A stretch of 64,000 nucleotides of DNA from Sphingomonadales bacterium (GCA_012032285.1 JAAURJ010000006.1:1-64000), one strand, 5' to 3'; counted from the first letter of the stretch, positions 10,534 to 20,155 are shown. The notes: generated by a model from the sequence alone, not told the origin. Numbers and translations are program-made.

Positions 10534-11137
10534 GAGACGTCCAGCGCGGATATTTGGTCATGATGGCGTCAAATAACCGCGACGTCAAAAGCTGCTCCAA
10601 CCAATGCTGCAATGGCTGCAATGGCAGCGAATCAAACCATGCCCGGTCGGTATTGGCAAATTGCCGGATAAAAGGGAAAAGTGCGACATCGGTAAAGCCG
10701 CGCCTGCTCCCGGCCAAAAAAGCCTGATGCGACAATATTTGGTTTAGCCGCTCTAAGTGCGGACAGGCTTTGTCCCGCTCTTCATCTGGATTGCTCTGAT
10801 CATAGCGTGTGGGATATTTATACCGGTCAAGCGCACTCTTAAACGGACCGTCATTTGCATCAATCAAATTCTGATTTACAGAATTCAGCCAATTTTCCGG
10901 GTCATTCTGTGTTAAGGCCCAATGCATGATGTCAAGGCTCTCTTCCAGAACCCGGCCGTCAGGCAGCACCAGCACCGGCACTGTGCCCTTTGGCGATGAA
11001 GCCAGCATTTCTAATGGCTTTTCGCGTAGCAATATTTCGCGATGTTCATATTCGGCGCCGCTGATATAAATCGCCATCCGCGCTCGCATGGCATAGGGGC
11101 ACCGTCGGAAACTATATAATATTGGTTGTTTAGTCAT
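10523..11137 (-). CDS. Glutathione S-transferase family protein
   Basis: The 204-residue protein has an N-terminal thioredoxin-like domain with [30 protein letters not shown] and LDIMHW, followed by an all-helical GST C-terminal domain. The CPYAMRAR motif places it near the GrxB and omega-like GSTs, where the cysteine rather than a tyrosine or serine binds glutathione. The substrate is unknown. It lies just downstream of trhO: its ATG at 11137 sits inside the trhO 3' end (8-base overlap), so the two are likely co-transcribed. Confidence 0.88.
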   Translation of the reverse strand: MTKQPILYSFRRCPYAMRARMAIYISGAEYEHREILLREKPLEMLASSPKGTVPVLVLPDGRVLEESLDIMHWALTQNDPENWLNSVNQNLIDANDGPFKSALDRYKYPTRYDQSNPDEERDKACPHLERLNQILSHQAFLAGSRRGFTDVALFPFIRQFANTDRAWFDSLPLQPLQHWLEQLLTSRLFDAIMTKYPRWTSLKL

Positions 11138-12095
11138 CCGGGCTTTCGCTGTTTAACTCTGCACCCAAATGCTGCTCCCCTCGTTTTTTTGCCAGCGCAA
11201 TCTGTTTTTGCCTTTCGGCAAAGCGCCTTCGGTCCTCATCGCTACGTTCCTCATGACAATGGGGGCAGCTTATCCCTTCGATATAATATTCTGACGCCAT
11301 GTCAGCTGCGTCAATTGGGCGGCGGCAGGCATGACAAAGCTGTTTTTCGCCAAGCGCCAATCCGTGTCCCACCGATACGCGCTCATCAAATACAAAACAT
11401 TCCCCCCGCCATTTGCTATCTTCTTCAGGTATTTCTTCCAGATAGCGTAATATCCCGCCTTCTAGATGGTAAACCTCATCAATCCCTTCGGCTTTCAGGA
11501 AAGCCGTGGACTTCTCACATCTAATCCCTCCGGTGCAGAACATGGCGAATTTGGGGTTGTTGGTCCGGGCGGTCAAAGCGGCACGATTATCCCGAAACCA
11601 TTTGGGGAAATCCCTGAACGCCTTGGTTTTAGGATTGATGGCGCCTTCGAAACTACCAATACCGACTTCATAGTCATTGCGCGTGTCGATGATGATCGTG
11701 TCGGGATCACTGATCAGGTCATTCCAATCCTTCGCATGGACATAAGTGCCGACTTCACGGGTGGGGTCAATGCCGTCCACGCCCAGCGTCACTATTTCAT
11801 TCTTCAACCGCACCTTCATGCGGTAAAAGGGCATTTCTTTTGCGCTGCTATATTTGACATCAAGGTCGTCGCATCCGGGAAGCGAACGAATATGCTCGAC
11901 CACCGCTGCAATAGCGTCCGCCGTTCCGGCAATGGTGCCATTCACGCCTTCATGCGCGAGCAGTAAAGTCCCTTTAATAGCATTTTGCTTACACAGGCGA
12001 AGCAAAGGCGGCTGTATTTTTTCCGGGGCCTCAAATGCGGCAAAACGGTAAAGCGCGGCAACAGTTATGGGCAAATGCTGATTCATGCGCTCCAT
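11130..12095 (-). CDS. trhO: tRNA uridine-34 hydroxylase TrhO (rhodanese-like)
   Basis: TrhO (formerly YceA/UPF0176) hydroxylates uridine 34 in some tRNAs using oxygen. The protein has the N-terminal acylphosphatase-like region ([12 protein letters not shown]), a rhodanese domain with the active-site loop [12 protein letters not shown], and a C-terminal zinc-binding-like segment with CHACRR and CPHCH. The start is either the ATG at 12095-12093 (MERMNQH, 321 residues) or that at 12086 (318 residues); the first is used here. A much longer open frame runs upstream but lies antisense to pccB and has no homology-like content. It is transcribed divergently from pccB. Confidence 0.92.
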   Translation of the reverse strand: MERMNQHLPITVAALYRFAAFEAPEKIQPPLLRLCKQNAIKGTLLLAHEGVNGTIAGTADAIAAVVEHIRSLPGCDDLDVKYSSAKEMPFYRMKVRLKNEIVTLGVDGIDPTREVGTYVHAKDWNDLISDPDTIIIDTRNDYEVGIGSFEGAINPKTKAFRDFPKWFRDNRAALTARTNNPKFAMFCTGGIRCEKSTAFLKAEGIDEVYHLEGGILRYLEEIPEEDSKWRGECFVFDERVSVGHGLALGEKQLCHACRRPIDAADMASEYYIEGISCPHCHEERSDEDRRRFAERQKQIALAKKRGEQHLGAELNSESPDD

Positions 12096-12141
12096 ATAGC
12101 AATCTGCGCTGAAACAGCAATTCAGCCTGTTTGGAAGCAAA

Positions 12142-12159
12142 TTTAATCGCTCGATTAAA
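12142..12159. promoter_or_regulatory. Perfect palindrome between trhO and pccB (candidate operator)
   Basis: The sequence TTTAATCG-CT-CGATTAAA is a perfect inverted repeat with 8-base arms and a 2-base centre. It lies in the divergent spacer about 60 bases upstream of the pccB start codon and about 50 bases upstream of trhO. Its size, symmetry and place are typical of a dimeric repressor operator such as those of TetR-type regulators. No regulator gene is next to it in this window, so the cognate protein is unknown. Confidence 0.55.
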
Positions 12160-12219
12160 AATTGCATTGACGGGCTTTGGGTGTCAAAGCTATCGCTTCT
12201 GCTTAACGAGGGAGAGGCT

Positions 12220-13752
12220 ATGTCCGCCAATATTGCCGAAGTTGAACGCCGCCGTGCCGCAGCGCATTTGGGGGGAGGGCAGAAACGCATTGATGCGCAG
12301 CACGCCAAAGGACGGCTGACAGCGCGCGAGCGGCTGAATGTGCTGCTTGATGAAGGCAGTTTTGAAGAGTTGGATATGTATGTCGAACATAATTGCGTGG
12401 ATTTTGGTATGGCCGACACCAAAATTCCTGGCGATGGTGTTGTAACGGGCAGCGGCACAATTAACGGCCGGCTGGTCTATGTCTACAGTCAAGATTTTAC
12501 TGTTTTCGGTGGCTCGCTGTCTGAACGCCAGGCTGAGAAAATCTGCAAGGTGATGGACAATGCGATGAAGGTCGGGGCACCTGTCATTGGCCTCAACGAC
12601 AGCGGCGGCGCTCGCATACAGGAAGGCGTGGCGAGCCTTGGAGGTTATGCCGAGGTGTTCCAAAGGAATGTGCTGGCATCAGGCGTCGTTCCGCAAATCA
12701 GCGTGATTATGGGGCCATGTGCAGGCGGCGCGGTCTATTCGCCTGCCATGACAGACTTCATATTCATGGTGAAAGATTCAAGCTATATGTTTGTAACTGG
12801 ACCGGAAGTGGTCAAAACAGTGACCAATGAAGTGGTCACACAGGAAGAACTTGGCGGGGCAGTCACCCACACTGCTAAATCAGGGGTTGCCGATAATGCA
12901 TTTGAAAATGACATAGAAGCGCTGTTCGCTGTGCGGGATTTCTTTGACTATTTGCCAGAGAATAATCAGGCCGGCGTGCCGGAGCGGCCCAGCAATGACC
13001 CTTGGGACCGTATAGAAGATAGCCTTGACACGTTGATCCCGCCATCAGCCAATCAGCCTTATGACATGCATGAGCTGATCCGCAAAACCTTTGATGAGGC
13101 TGATTTTTTTGAGGTGCAGCCCGCCCATGCCGGCAATATCCTATGCGGTTTTGGCCGGATTGAAGGGCGCACTGTGGGCATTGTCGCCAATCAGCCGATG
13201 GTGCTTGCAGGATGTCTGGACATTAACGCCTCCAAAAAAGCCGGGCGCTTCGTGCGTTTTTGCGACGCCTTTGAAATCCCAATCGTCACCTTTGTCGATG
13301 TCCCCGGCTTCCTCCCCGGCGTGGGGCAGGAGCATAATGGCATCATCAAGCATGGCGCAAAGCTGCTCTTCGCCTATGCCGAAGCGACCGTACCCAAGAT
13401 TACCGTCATCACGCGCAAAGCCTATGGCGGGGCCTATGACGTTATGGCGTCAAAGCATCTGCGCGGCGACCTGAACTATGCCTGGCCCACCGCCGAAATC
13501 GCGGTGATGGGCGCAAAGGGCGCGGTGGAGATCATCTTTCGACATGAAAAAGACGACCCCGAAAAAATCGCCGAGCGCACACAGGAATATGAAAACCGCT
13601 TCGCCAACCCCTTTGTGGCGGCGCAAAAAGGCTTTATCGACGAGGTGATCTATCCGCATTCGACGCGGAAACGCGTGGCGTTGGGGCTAAGGAAGCTGCG
13701 GAACAAGGCGTTGGAGAACCCCTGGAAAAAGCATGATAATATTCCGCTATGA
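12220..13752 (+). CDS. pccB: Propionyl-CoA carboxylase beta subunit
   Basis: PccB is the carboxyltransferase half of propionyl-CoA carboxylase, moving CO2 from biotin to propionyl-CoA to give methylmalonyl-CoA. The 510-residue protein has family length and motifs: [55 protein letters not shown] and [10 protein letters not shown]. The ATG at 12220 follows GAGGGAGAGGC; an in-frame extension upstream has no ribosome binding site. It heads the cluster that also holds mce, scpA and pccA, so the full path from propionyl-CoA to succinyl-CoA is encoded here. A palindrome about 60 bases upstream may control it. Confidence 0.96.
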   Translation: MSANIAEVERRRAAAHLGGGQKRIDAQHAKGRLTARERLNVLLDEGSFEELDMYVEHNCVDFGMADTKIPGDGVVTGSGTINGRLVYVYSQDFTVFGGSLSERQAEKICKVMDNAMKVGAPVIGLNDSGGARIQEGVASLGGYAEVFQRNVLASGVVPQISVIMGPCAGGAVYSPAMTDFIFMVKDSSYMFVTGPEVVKTVTNEVVTQEELGGAVTHTAKSGVADNAFENDIEALFAVRDFFDYLPENNQAGVPERPSNDPWDRIEDSLDTLIPPSANQPYDMHELIRKTFDEADFFEVQPAHAGNILCGFGRIEGRTVGIVANQPMVLAGCLDINASKKAGRFVRFCDAFEIPIVTFVDVPGFLPGVGQEHNGIIKHGAKLLFAYAEATVPKITVITRKAYGGAYDVMASKHLRGDLNYAWPTAEIAVMGAKGAVEIIFRHEKDDPEKIAERTQEYENRFANPFVAAQKGFIDEVIYPHSTRKRVALGLRKLRNKALENPWKKHDNIPL

Positions 13753-14245
13753 GTAACCGCGAATCTGCAACGATATTGATCCAAAATTTCGATGGTCGAT
13801 CTGAGCCGTGCGACCTCAAGTTTGAGGTCTCTCACTATAGCGAGGTGATGAAATCAGAAACGCCAACATTTGGTCAGCAGATTTGGCATGGCAACGATGC
13901 CTTTCACGCGCTTGAGCTTTTTCGTCGAAAATCGAACCACAAGGATGGCGAACACTTTGCAATGGGTCTCGGAAGAATGCTTACCCGTCAGGTATGTGCC
14001 GCGATATGGAGAGAGGGTTTATGCTATACCCTATTCCGTCAGGCGGGCCTCCAGCTTTAAAGACGTTTGAACCGGCACCCATTGAGGAAATCGGCACGGT
14101 GGATGAACAATTAGCAGTTTGGCACGAGTGGTTAGATCAAGCGAAACGTCAGCGACAAGTAGATGCGTCGGGCTTTGCTGCATCGTCTGACGATCCTAAA
14201 CCTAATAGGTCGAGTTTTTGGAATAGAATCTGGAAGAGAAGATGA
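13749..14245 (+). CDS. Uncharacterised protein between pccB and mce (one frameshift)
   Basis: I do not recognise this protein with confidence. It starts at an ATG overlapping the pccB stop by four bases (ATGA), so it is coupled to pccB. A first frame runs to near 14018 and a second carries [18 protein letters not shown] to the stop at 14243-14245. One T missing from the run at 14018-14020 joins them into a 165-residue protein. The central part ([13 protein letters not shown]) loosely recalls the small DUF6968-type proteins. The C-terminal third is polar and ends in NRIWKRR. It has no signal peptide or membrane segment. Its stop overlaps an ATG at 14242 that begins a partial copy of mce. Confidence 0.6.
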
Positions 14246-14293
14246 AACCAAACCGCCCCAACCATATCGGCGTCGCACTGCCTCACTACTGTC
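14242..14293 (+). pseudogene. Partial duplicate of the mce 5' end
   Basis: Reading from the ATG at 14242 gives [14 protein letters not shown]. This is a diverged copy of the first 14 residues of the intact epimerase at 14810 (MKLGRLNHIGVATP). Over the first 42 bases, 33 are identical between the two copies. After that the sequence runs into a REP-like hairpin and all similarity to mce is lost. The copy overlaps the preceding stop as ATGA, the arrangement expected of the original operon junction. It appears to be the stub of mce left upstream of an inserted cassette. Confidence 0.7.
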
Positions 14294-14386
14294 TCGTTAT
14301 TGCGAGGAGCGTAGTGACGAAGCAATCCAGTGTTACGCAGGACTGCTCTGGATTGCCGCGCTCCCTTTGGTCGCTCGCAATGACGA
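14294..14386. repeat. REP-like palindromic repeat, copy 1
   Basis: The unit begins TCGTTATTGCGAGGAGCG, continues to GAAGCAATCCAG, has a variable centre, and returns as CTGGATTGCCGCGCTCC to GGTCGCTCGCAATGACGA. The two arms are complementary over most of their length, so a long hairpin can form. A second full copy is at 14714-14799 and a half copy at 20091-20120. The motif (cATTGCGAG...GCAATCCAG) is a widespread dispersed repeat type in proteobacterial genomes. Confidence 0.85.
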
Positions 14387-14401
14387 ATGTTTGTTAGTTA
14401 T

Positions 14402-14698
14402 ATGAAAAATCCGTGTGTCTATATGATGGCCAATAGGCGAAATGGCGCGGTTTATACTGGCGTGACATCTGCTTTAGTCAAACGCGCCTATCAGCATCGA
14501 GAGGGGCTGATTGACGGTTTCACCAAGCGGTATGGCTGCAAATTGCTGGTCTGGTATGAGCAGCATTCGACTATGGATTATGCGATAGCAAAGGAAAAGC
14601 AGATCAAGGGCGGATCGCGGCTCAAGAAGCTTGCGATGATTGAGGCGATGAACCCGGATTGGAAGGATTTATATGATGATATTGCGCATGGCTTTTGA
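14402..14698 (+). CDS. GIY-YIG domain nuclease-like protein
   Basis: This 98-residue protein is a single GIY-YIG domain of the small UPF0213/YhbQ-like type. The motif appears as VYMMANRRNGAVYTGVTS, followed by the conserved arginine and histidine in KRAYQHREG, then FTKRYGCKLLVWYE, the glutamate in AKEKQIKGG and MNPDWKDLY. GIY-YIG domains cut or nick DNA; the target of this subtype is not established. The start is the ATG at 14402, 15 bases inside a longer open frame, because family members begin at about this point. It lies between two full REP-like hairpins and between a truncated and an intact copy of the mce start, as if carried there by a mobile cassette. Confidence 0.88.
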   Translation: MKNPCVYMMANRRNGAVYTGVTSALVKRAYQHREGLIDGFTKRYGCKLLVWYEQHSTMDYAIAKEKQIKGGSRLKKLAMIEAMNPDWKDLYDDIAHGF

Positions 14699-14713
14699 AC
14701 AGCAGAGAATTTG

Positions 14714-14799
14714 TCATTGCGAGCGCAGCGAAGCAATCCAGTGCAGTTTTGCGCTGCTCTGGATTGCCGCGCAGCCTTTGGCTGCTCGCAATGACGAGG
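14714..14799. repeat. REP-like palindromic repeat, copy 2
   Basis: It starts GTCATTGCGAGCGCAGCG, has GAAGCAATCCAGTGCAG, a short centre, then CTCTGGATTGCCGCGCAG and GCTGCTCGCAATGACGAG. It is the same repeat family and orientation as copy 1, with a closely matched pair of arms. It ends about 10 bases before the start codon of the intact mce gene and so forms its immediate upstream region. Confidence 0.87.
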
Positions 14800-14809
14800 T
14801 TATGGGGCT

Positions 14810-15247
14810 ATGAAACTAGGCCGCCTGAACCATATCGGTGTCGCTACGCCTTCCATCGCGGACAGCATCGTCTTTTACCGCGACGTCATGGGTGCGACGA
14901 AAATTCATGAACCGTTTGACCTGCGCGACCAAGGCGTGAAGATATGCTTTGTCGATACGCCGACGCATTCGGGTATGGATGGTACGCAGATTGAGTTGAT
15001 CGAGCCGCTGCCGGGGAACGCCTCCATCGCGTCCTTCCTTGCAAAGAACCCGCAGGGCGGGCAGCATCATCTTTGTTATGAGGTGCCGGATATCCACATC
15101 GCCAAGGCCGAATTTGAGGTCATGGGCAAGCGCGTGTTGGGGGAACCACGTATTGGGGCGCATGGCACGCTTATCTTTTTTGTACACCCGGGGGATATGG
15201 GCGGTGTGCTGACCGAAATTATGGAGACGCCGAAAAACGGCCATTAA
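14810..15247 (+). CDS. mce: Methylmalonyl-CoA epimerase
   Basis: The epimerase converts (S)- to (R)-methylmalonyl-CoA, between the carboxylase and the mutase. The 145-residue protein is a complete glyoxalase-fold enzyme: LNHIGVATPSIADS with a metal-binding His, the ELIEPL segment (Glu), QHHLCYEV (His) and a C-terminal glutamate in LTEIMETP. It lies in the propionate block between pccB and scpA. Its 5' end has a diverged partner 568 bases upstream (see 14242), and its leader is a REP hairpin, so its expression may differ from the ancestral coupled arrangement. An unusual amount of foreign-looking sequence separates it from pccB. Confidence 0.94.
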   Translation: MKLGRLNHIGVATPSIADSIVFYRDVMGATKIHEPFDLRDQGVKICFVDTPTHSGMDGTQIELIEPLPGNASIASFLAKNPQGGQHHLCYEVPDIHIAKAEFEVMGKRVLGEPRIGAHGTLIFFVHPGDMGGVLTEIMETPKNGH

Positions 15248-15305
15248 GCTATACTGTCATATGGGTTTTAATCAAAGTGACGATTGAAAATATTTTGGAG
15301 GAAAA

Positions 15306-16091
15306 ATGAGCAATTATAATAATATTACACTCGATATTTTAGATAATGTTGCAACAATAACCTTAAATGTCCCGGAACGGCTTAATGCCTGTTCGCTTGG
15401 CATGGCGGACGAGATTAATGATGCATTAGACAGGCTTGATGGCGCAAGGGCGCTTGTCCTTACGGGGGCTGGCAAGGGTTTTTGTTCCGGTGCCGATCTG
15501 TCGAGCGGACGTGATAGCAGCATTTCCGGCGGGCAGGGCAGTTATCGTGCCCTGACGCAGCGATATAACCCGCTCATGGTAAAGCTGGCTAATCTCAATA
15601 TTCCTGTAATTACTGCGGTGAACGGTCCTGCGGCGGGTGTCGGTTGTTCAATTGCGCTATGCTGTGATTTTACCATTGCCAGCGAAAATGCCTATTTCCT
15701 TCAGGCCTTTGTGAATATTGGGTTGGTTCCCGATGGCGGTGCGAGCTGGGTTCTGCCGCGTTTAATTGGCAAAGCACGGGCGACGCAGATGATGATGCTG
15801 GGAGAGAAAATCGCCGCTACTCAGGCGCTGGATTGGGGGATGATTTATAAGGTAACTGCGCCCGATGCATTATTGGATGAGGCCAAGGCATTGGCTCAGC
15901 GGCTCGCCAGCGGACCTACGATAGCGCTCGGCATAATGCGGGCGAATATTCGCAAAGGACTGGATACCGACTTTACAAGCGCCCTGATGCAGGAGGCCGA
16001 AGGGCAGCGTGTGGCGGGGGACAGCAGCGATGCCTTTGAAGGCGCTGTTGCGTTCCTGCAAAAGCGTAAAGCGGAATTTAAGGGGCAATAA
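15306..16091 (+). CDS. Enoyl-CoA hydratase/isomerase family protein
   Basis: The 261-residue crotonase-fold protein has the family signature region [21 protein letters not shown] and the oxyanion-hole segments [12 protein letters not shown] and [10 protein letters not shown]. It resembles PaaG-type and short-chain enoyl-CoA hydratases; the exact substrate cannot be set from sequence. A strong ribosome binding site, TTTTGGAGG, precedes the ATG. Its stop overlaps the mutase start by one base (TAATG), so the two are coupled, which suggests a role in making or handling short acyl-CoAs that enter the methylmalonyl route. Confidence 0.9.
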   Translation: MSNYNNITLDILDNVATITLNVPERLNACSLGMADEINDALDRLDGARALVLTGAGKGFCSGADLSSGRDSSISGGQGSYRALTQRYNPLMVKLANLNIPVITAVNGPAAGVGCSIALCCDFTIASENAYFLQAFVNIGLVPDGGASWVLPRLIGKARATQMMMLGEKIAATQALDWGMIYKVTAPDALLDEAKALAQRLASGPTIALGIMRANIRKGLDTDFTSALMQEAEGQRVAGDSSDAFEGAVAFLQKRKAEFKGQ

Positions 16092-18220
16092 TGACAAATA
16101 AGGAGCAGTGGAAGGCGCTAGCCGATAAAGAGGTCAAGGGACGCGACCTGACATGGCATACACCGGAAGGTATTTCCGTAAAGCCGCTTTATACAGAGGA
16201 AGACGTCGCCGATCCCGGACTTCCCGGTTTTGCGCCTTTTACGCGGGGTGTGAAGGCATCAATGTATGCCGGGCGCCCATGGACAATCCGGCAATATGCA
16301 GGTTTTTCCACGGCAGAGGAATCCAACGCCTTTTACCGGCGTAATCTGGCGGCTGGGCAAAAGGGGCTTTCTGTTGCCTTCGATCTTGCCACACATCGGG
16401 GCTATGACAGTGATCATCCGCGGGTTGTTGGCGATGTAGGCAAGGCGGGTGTGGCAATTGACAGCGTCGAGGACATGAAAATCCTGTTTGATGGCATCCC
16501 GCTGGAACAAATGTCGGTGTCAATGACCATGAACGGCGCGGTTATCCCTTGTATGGCCTTTTTCATTGTGGCTGGCGAGGAGCAAGGCGTTCCGCAAGAA
16601 CAGCTGTCAGGCACGATACAGAATGATATTCTGAAAGAATTCATGGTGCGCAATACCTATATCTACCCGCCTGAACCATCCATGCGTATTGTTTCAGATA
16701 TTATTGCATATACATCTGATAAAATGCCGTTATTTAATAGTATTTCAATCAGCGGCTATCATATGCATGAAGCCGGAGCGACGGCGGTTCAGGAATTGGC
16801 CTTTACCATTGCTGATGGTAAGGAATATGTTCAGCGCGCCAGTGCGACGGGTTTGGATATTGATGCCTTTGCCGGACGCTTAAGCTTCTTTTTCGGTATC
16901 GGCATGAATTTTTTCATGGAAGTGGCAAAGCTTCGAGCGGCCCGGACATTGTGGTGGCGGGTTATGGATGGGCTGGGGGCAAAATCCGACCGGTCAAAAA
17001 TGCTGCGCACCCATTGCCAGACTTCCGGTGTCAGCCTTCAGGAGCAGGATCCTTATAATAACGTTATCCGAACCACGGTTGAAGCGCTCGCAGCGACACT
17101 TGGAGGAACCCAGTCGCTGCATACCAATGCGCTGGATGAGGCGATTGCTTTACCAACGGATTTTTCCGCACGCATTGCCCGCAATACGCAGATCATTCTG
17201 GCTGAGGAAACCGGCATGACCCATGTGGTTGATCCCTTGGGCGGGAGTTATTATGTAGAAGCCCTTACTCAGCAACTTATTGATAAGGCATGGGATATGA
17301 TGTCTGATATTGATAAGGCTGGCGGCATGACGTCATATGTTGGCAGCGGCGCTCCCAAAGCCGCGATCGAGGAGGCTGCTGCGTTAAAACAAGCCAGTGT
17401 GGACCGCGGCGAAACTGTCATCGTTGGGGTTAATAAATATCGACCCCAAAATGAGGATGTCATCGACACACTTGATATCGACAATGCTTCAGTAAGAGAG
17501 GCGCAGATCAAACGGATCAATAAGGTAAAGGCCGGCCGTAATGAAGCCGCTTGCCGCGCGGCGCTGAAAGCGCTGACCGAAGGAGCCGGTGGCGATGGCA
17601 ATTTGCTTGCCCTTGCTGTGGAAGCTGCGCGTCAACGGGCAACACTTGGCGAGATTTCCGACGCCATGGAGACAATCTTTGGCCGCCATTCCGCTATGCC
17701 TTCGCCGGTTAAAGGCGTTTATGGCAAATCCTATGAAGGTGATTCCCGCTACACCATGGTGGTGGAGGGCGTGAATGCCGTCAGCCAACGCCTGGGCCGC
17801 AAACCACGTATTCTGATCGCCAAAATGGGTCAGGATGGGCATGATCGCGGCGCAAATGTCGTAGCATCCGCCTTTAACGATATGGGTTTTGAAGCAATCA
17901 GCGGGCCATTATTCCAAACGCCGCAGGAAACACGCGACATGGTGCTGGAAAAAGATGTCGATGCCGTGGGTGCCTCCAGTCTTGCAGCAGGCCACAAGAC
18001 ATTGATCCCAGAGCTTATCCGGTTGTTGAAAGAGGCTGGACGCAGCGATATTAAAGTATTTGCAGGGGGCGTTATTCCGCCGCAGGATTATGACTTCCTG
18101 ATACAGGCAGGTGTGGTCGGCATTTACGGCCCTGGCAGCAATATCGTCGAATGCGCCGCCGATGTCCTTAGGCTGTTGGGCCATAATATGCCGCCGCTGG
18201 ATGAGGATGCTATTGATTGA
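16091..18220 (+). CDS. scpA: Methylmalonyl-CoA mutase
   Basis: This adenosylcobalamin enzyme isomerises (R)-methylmalonyl-CoA to succinyl-CoA, feeding propionate carbon into the TCA cycle. The 709-residue protein is intact. The N-terminal TIM-barrel catalytic domain carries [20 protein letters not shown] and [17 protein letters not shown]. The C-terminal B12-binding domain carries the base-off motif MGQDGHDRG, then [14 protein letters not shown] and [14 protein letters not shown]. It is of the single-chain ScpA/MutB type. It starts one base inside the hydratase stop and ends one base into the next gene. The downstream bioB and pccA genes support the same pathway. Confidence 0.97.
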   Translation: MTNKEQWKALADKEVKGRDLTWHTPEGISVKPLYTEEDVADPGLPGFAPFTRGVKASMYAGRPWTIRQYAGFSTAEESNAFYRRNLAAGQKGLSVAFDLATHRGYDSDHPRVVGDVGKAGVAIDSVEDMKILFDGIPLEQMSVSMTMNGAVIPCMAFFIVAGEEQGVPQEQLSGTIQNDILKEFMVRNTYIYPPEPSMRIVSDIIAYTSDKMPLFNSISISGYHMHEAGATAVQELAFTIADGKEYVQRASATGLDIDAFAGRLSFFFGIGMNFFMEVAKLRAARTLWWRVMDGLGAKSDRSKMLRTHCQTSGVSLQEQDPYNNVIRTTVEALAATLGGTQSLHTNALDEAIALPTDFSARIARNTQIILAEETGMTHVVDPLGGSYYVEALTQQLIDKAWDMMSDIDKAGGMTSYVGSGAPKAAIEEAAALKQASVDRGETVIVGVNKYRPQNEDVIDTLDIDNASVREAQIKRINKVKAGRNEAACRAALKALTEGAGGDGNLLALAVEAARQRATLGEISDAMETIFGRHSAMPSPVKGVYGKSYEGDSRYTMVVEGVNAVSQRLGRKPRILIAKMGQDGHDRGANVVASAFNDMGFEAISGPLFQTPQETRDMVLEKDVDAVGASSLAAGHKTLIPELIRLLKEAGRSDIKVFAGGVIPPQDYDFLIQAGVVGIYGPGSNIVECAADVLRLLGHNMPPLDEDAID

Positions 18221-19014
18221 TGACACTCGGATTTTCTGTTGAAAGCTTATTACAGCACGCGCGTTTGTCGGGACCGCTGCGTATGGGTTTGCAGCGTTTG
18301 GAAACGGCGCAGTGGTTGCAGGTTAATCCAGATATCGCATTACGCCGCGCCGCTTTCGATGCTTTTCCCGGTGCCATTCAAATATTGCCACAGGCACATC
18401 ATGCCTGCGCGGAAGCTGCGGAAATGATCGGCATATCGGGTAGCCTTGGTGATGCGGCTCGCTCCGTCTGGGAGGATTTATGCATTTTGACGAAGGCTGA
18501 GATGGATGGCGATTACCATCTCACAGCCGCAGCGGTTGCCTTTCCGACTGATTGGTGCCTGCTTGATAAAATGGGTTTAGCATTGACGGCGGTTCATGCC
18601 CCAATCCACGGCTATGCGCAGCATTTGGCAAAAGGTGTGGATCATTTTATGGACAGGCTCCCTGCCGGGCAGATTTTCGGCAGGGCAAATTGCTTTATTG
18701 TCGGAACCAGCGAGCTGAGATACCAGCCCACAGCTACACCGGAGCAGATATTTGCAGGTTTGACCCCCGAAAATGCAGGGGAGAGGTTATTTATACGTTG
18801 CGAACGGCAAACCTTGCGCCGTTTGCCGAAAAGTGGCGCAATTCTTTTCACAATTGGGGTCTATGTCGAAGCATTAAGCAGGCTGGGCAAAGAAGCGCTT
18901 GCCAAAGTCGCATCGGCCTTTACCGATGCGGAGGAAGGCGAAAATGCCCGCCGTGCCGTTCCCTATTATGCACCGATATTGCGGGCATATTGGGACAAGC
19001 ACCGTGTGCAATAG
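18220..19014 (+). CDS. Heme-dependent oxidative N-demethylase family protein (DUF3445)
   Basis: The 264-residue protein matches the DUF3445 family by the segments FPTDWCLLDKMGLALTAVHAPIHGY, the RANCFIV region, FIRCERQTLRRLPKSGAILFTI and YVEALSRL. Characterised members are subunits of oxidative demethylases that bind heme and act on small methylated amines. The substrate here is unknown. It begins at the ATG that overlaps the mutase stop (TGATG), so it is part of the same transcript. Its place in a propionyl-CoA operon is not explained by known function. Confidence 0.8.
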   Translation: MTLGFSVESLLQHARLSGPLRMGLQRLETAQWLQVNPDIALRRAAFDAFPGAIQILPQAHHACAEAAEMIGISGSLGDAARSVWEDLCILTKAEMDGDYHLTAAAVAFPTDWCLLDKMGLALTAVHAPIHGYAQHLAKGVDHFMDRLPAGQIFGRANCFIVGTSELRYQPTATPEQIFAGLTPENAGERLFIRCERQTLRRLPKSGAILFTIGVYVEALSRLGKEALAKVASAFTDAEEGENARRAVPYYAPILRAYWDKHRVQ

Positions 19015-19074
19015 CCAAAATGAACCATAACATCCAACAGGAAAATATATGCCAAATATAAAGTGGGAAGCTGC

Positions 19075-20155
19075 ATGACCGAAGTTCGCAATGATTGGAC
19101 ACGCAACGAAATATCGGTGTTGTTTGACCTGCCCTTTACCGAGCTTTTGTTTCAGGCGGCAAGTGTTCACCGCGCCCATCACAAGCCAGATCAGGTGCAG
19201 TTATGCACTTTGCTCAGCATAAAAACCGGCGGGTGCCCGGAAGATTGCGGATATTGCAGTCAGTCTGTCCATGCCGACGAGCGGGGTGGAGGCGACCAAG
19301 TTGATGGATGTGCGCGCGGTGCTGCAATCTGCGGCGCAGGCAAAGGATCGCGGATCGCAGCGCTTCTGCATGGGTGCCGCTTGGCGTAATCCAAAGAACC
19401 GCGATATGCCTGCCATAGTCGAGATCGTGAAGGGCGTGCGCGATATGGGCATGGAAACGTGCATGACATTAGGAATGCTTAGCCCAAAACAGGCGGATAT
19501 GCTGGCCGAAGCGGGTCTGGATTATTATAATCATAATATCGACAGCAGCCCGGAATATTATGAAAAAGCTATTTCGACCCGTAAGATGCAGGACAGGCTT
19601 GACACTTTATCTGAAGTACGACGTGCGGGAATCAATGTGTGCAGCGGCGGGATAGTTGGGATGGGCGAAACGCGCGAGGACCGCGTTGGTTTTATTCATA
19701 CGCTCGCCACCTTGCCAGCGCATCCCGAAAGCGTGCCGGTGAATGCGCTGGTGCCGATTAAGGGCACAGTGTTGGGCGATATGCTCGCTGATACGCCGAT
19801 GGCAAAGATCGACGATATTGAATTTGTTCGCACCGTTGCCGCCGCGCGTATCACCATGCCGATGAGTATGGTCAGGTTGTCCGCTGGCCGCGAAAGTATG
19901 AGCGAGGCGGCACAGGCGCTATGTTTTATGGCGGGGGCAAACAGCATCTTCACCGGAGACAAGCTGCTCACCGCGCCCAATGCGGGTGATGATAGCGATG
20001 CTGCGATGTTTGCGCGTTTGGGGTTGAGAGCGTTGGATGGTGAGGAGCCGCTGCGCACGGAGAAGGCAATCCAAACTGGCGGGCTGGGCGCTGGATTGCT
20101 TCGCTCCGCTCGCAATGACGAAACAGGGAACGACGGATGTTTAACAAGATTCTAA
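19075..20155 (+). CDS. bioB: Biotin synthase (one frameshift; C-terminus extended by a REP repeat)
   Basis: BioB is a radical-SAM enzyme that inserts sulfur into dethiobiotin. The cluster cysteines are in the motif [11 protein letters not shown], and [31 protein letters not shown] and [10 protein letters not shown] are typical. The frame shifts near 19275-19286 by one extra base, most simply one G in the run 19283-19286. The corrected product is 359 residues, about 25 longer than usual. The extra part after [10 protein letters not shown] is translated from a REP-like repeat that overlaps the gene end. Placement between scpA and pccA makes sense because PccA needs biotin. It ends inside the first codons of pccA. 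Confidence 0.9.
20091..20120. repeat. REP-like repeat, half copy in the bioB 3' end
   Basis: The sequence CTGGATTGCTTCGC through CTCGCAATGACG is one arm of the same repeat family found at 14294 and 14714. A short complementary segment, GCAATCCA, lies at 20066-20073, and TGGATTGC at 20092-20099 can pair with it. The copy is translated as the last residues of BioB and stops just before the pccA start at 20137. Confidence 0.75.

Noticed and set aside
14294-14799. CRISPR array from the repeated hairpins
   Set aside because: There are only two full copies separated by a gene, each copy is a palindrome of about 90 bases, and there are no regular spacers or cas genes.
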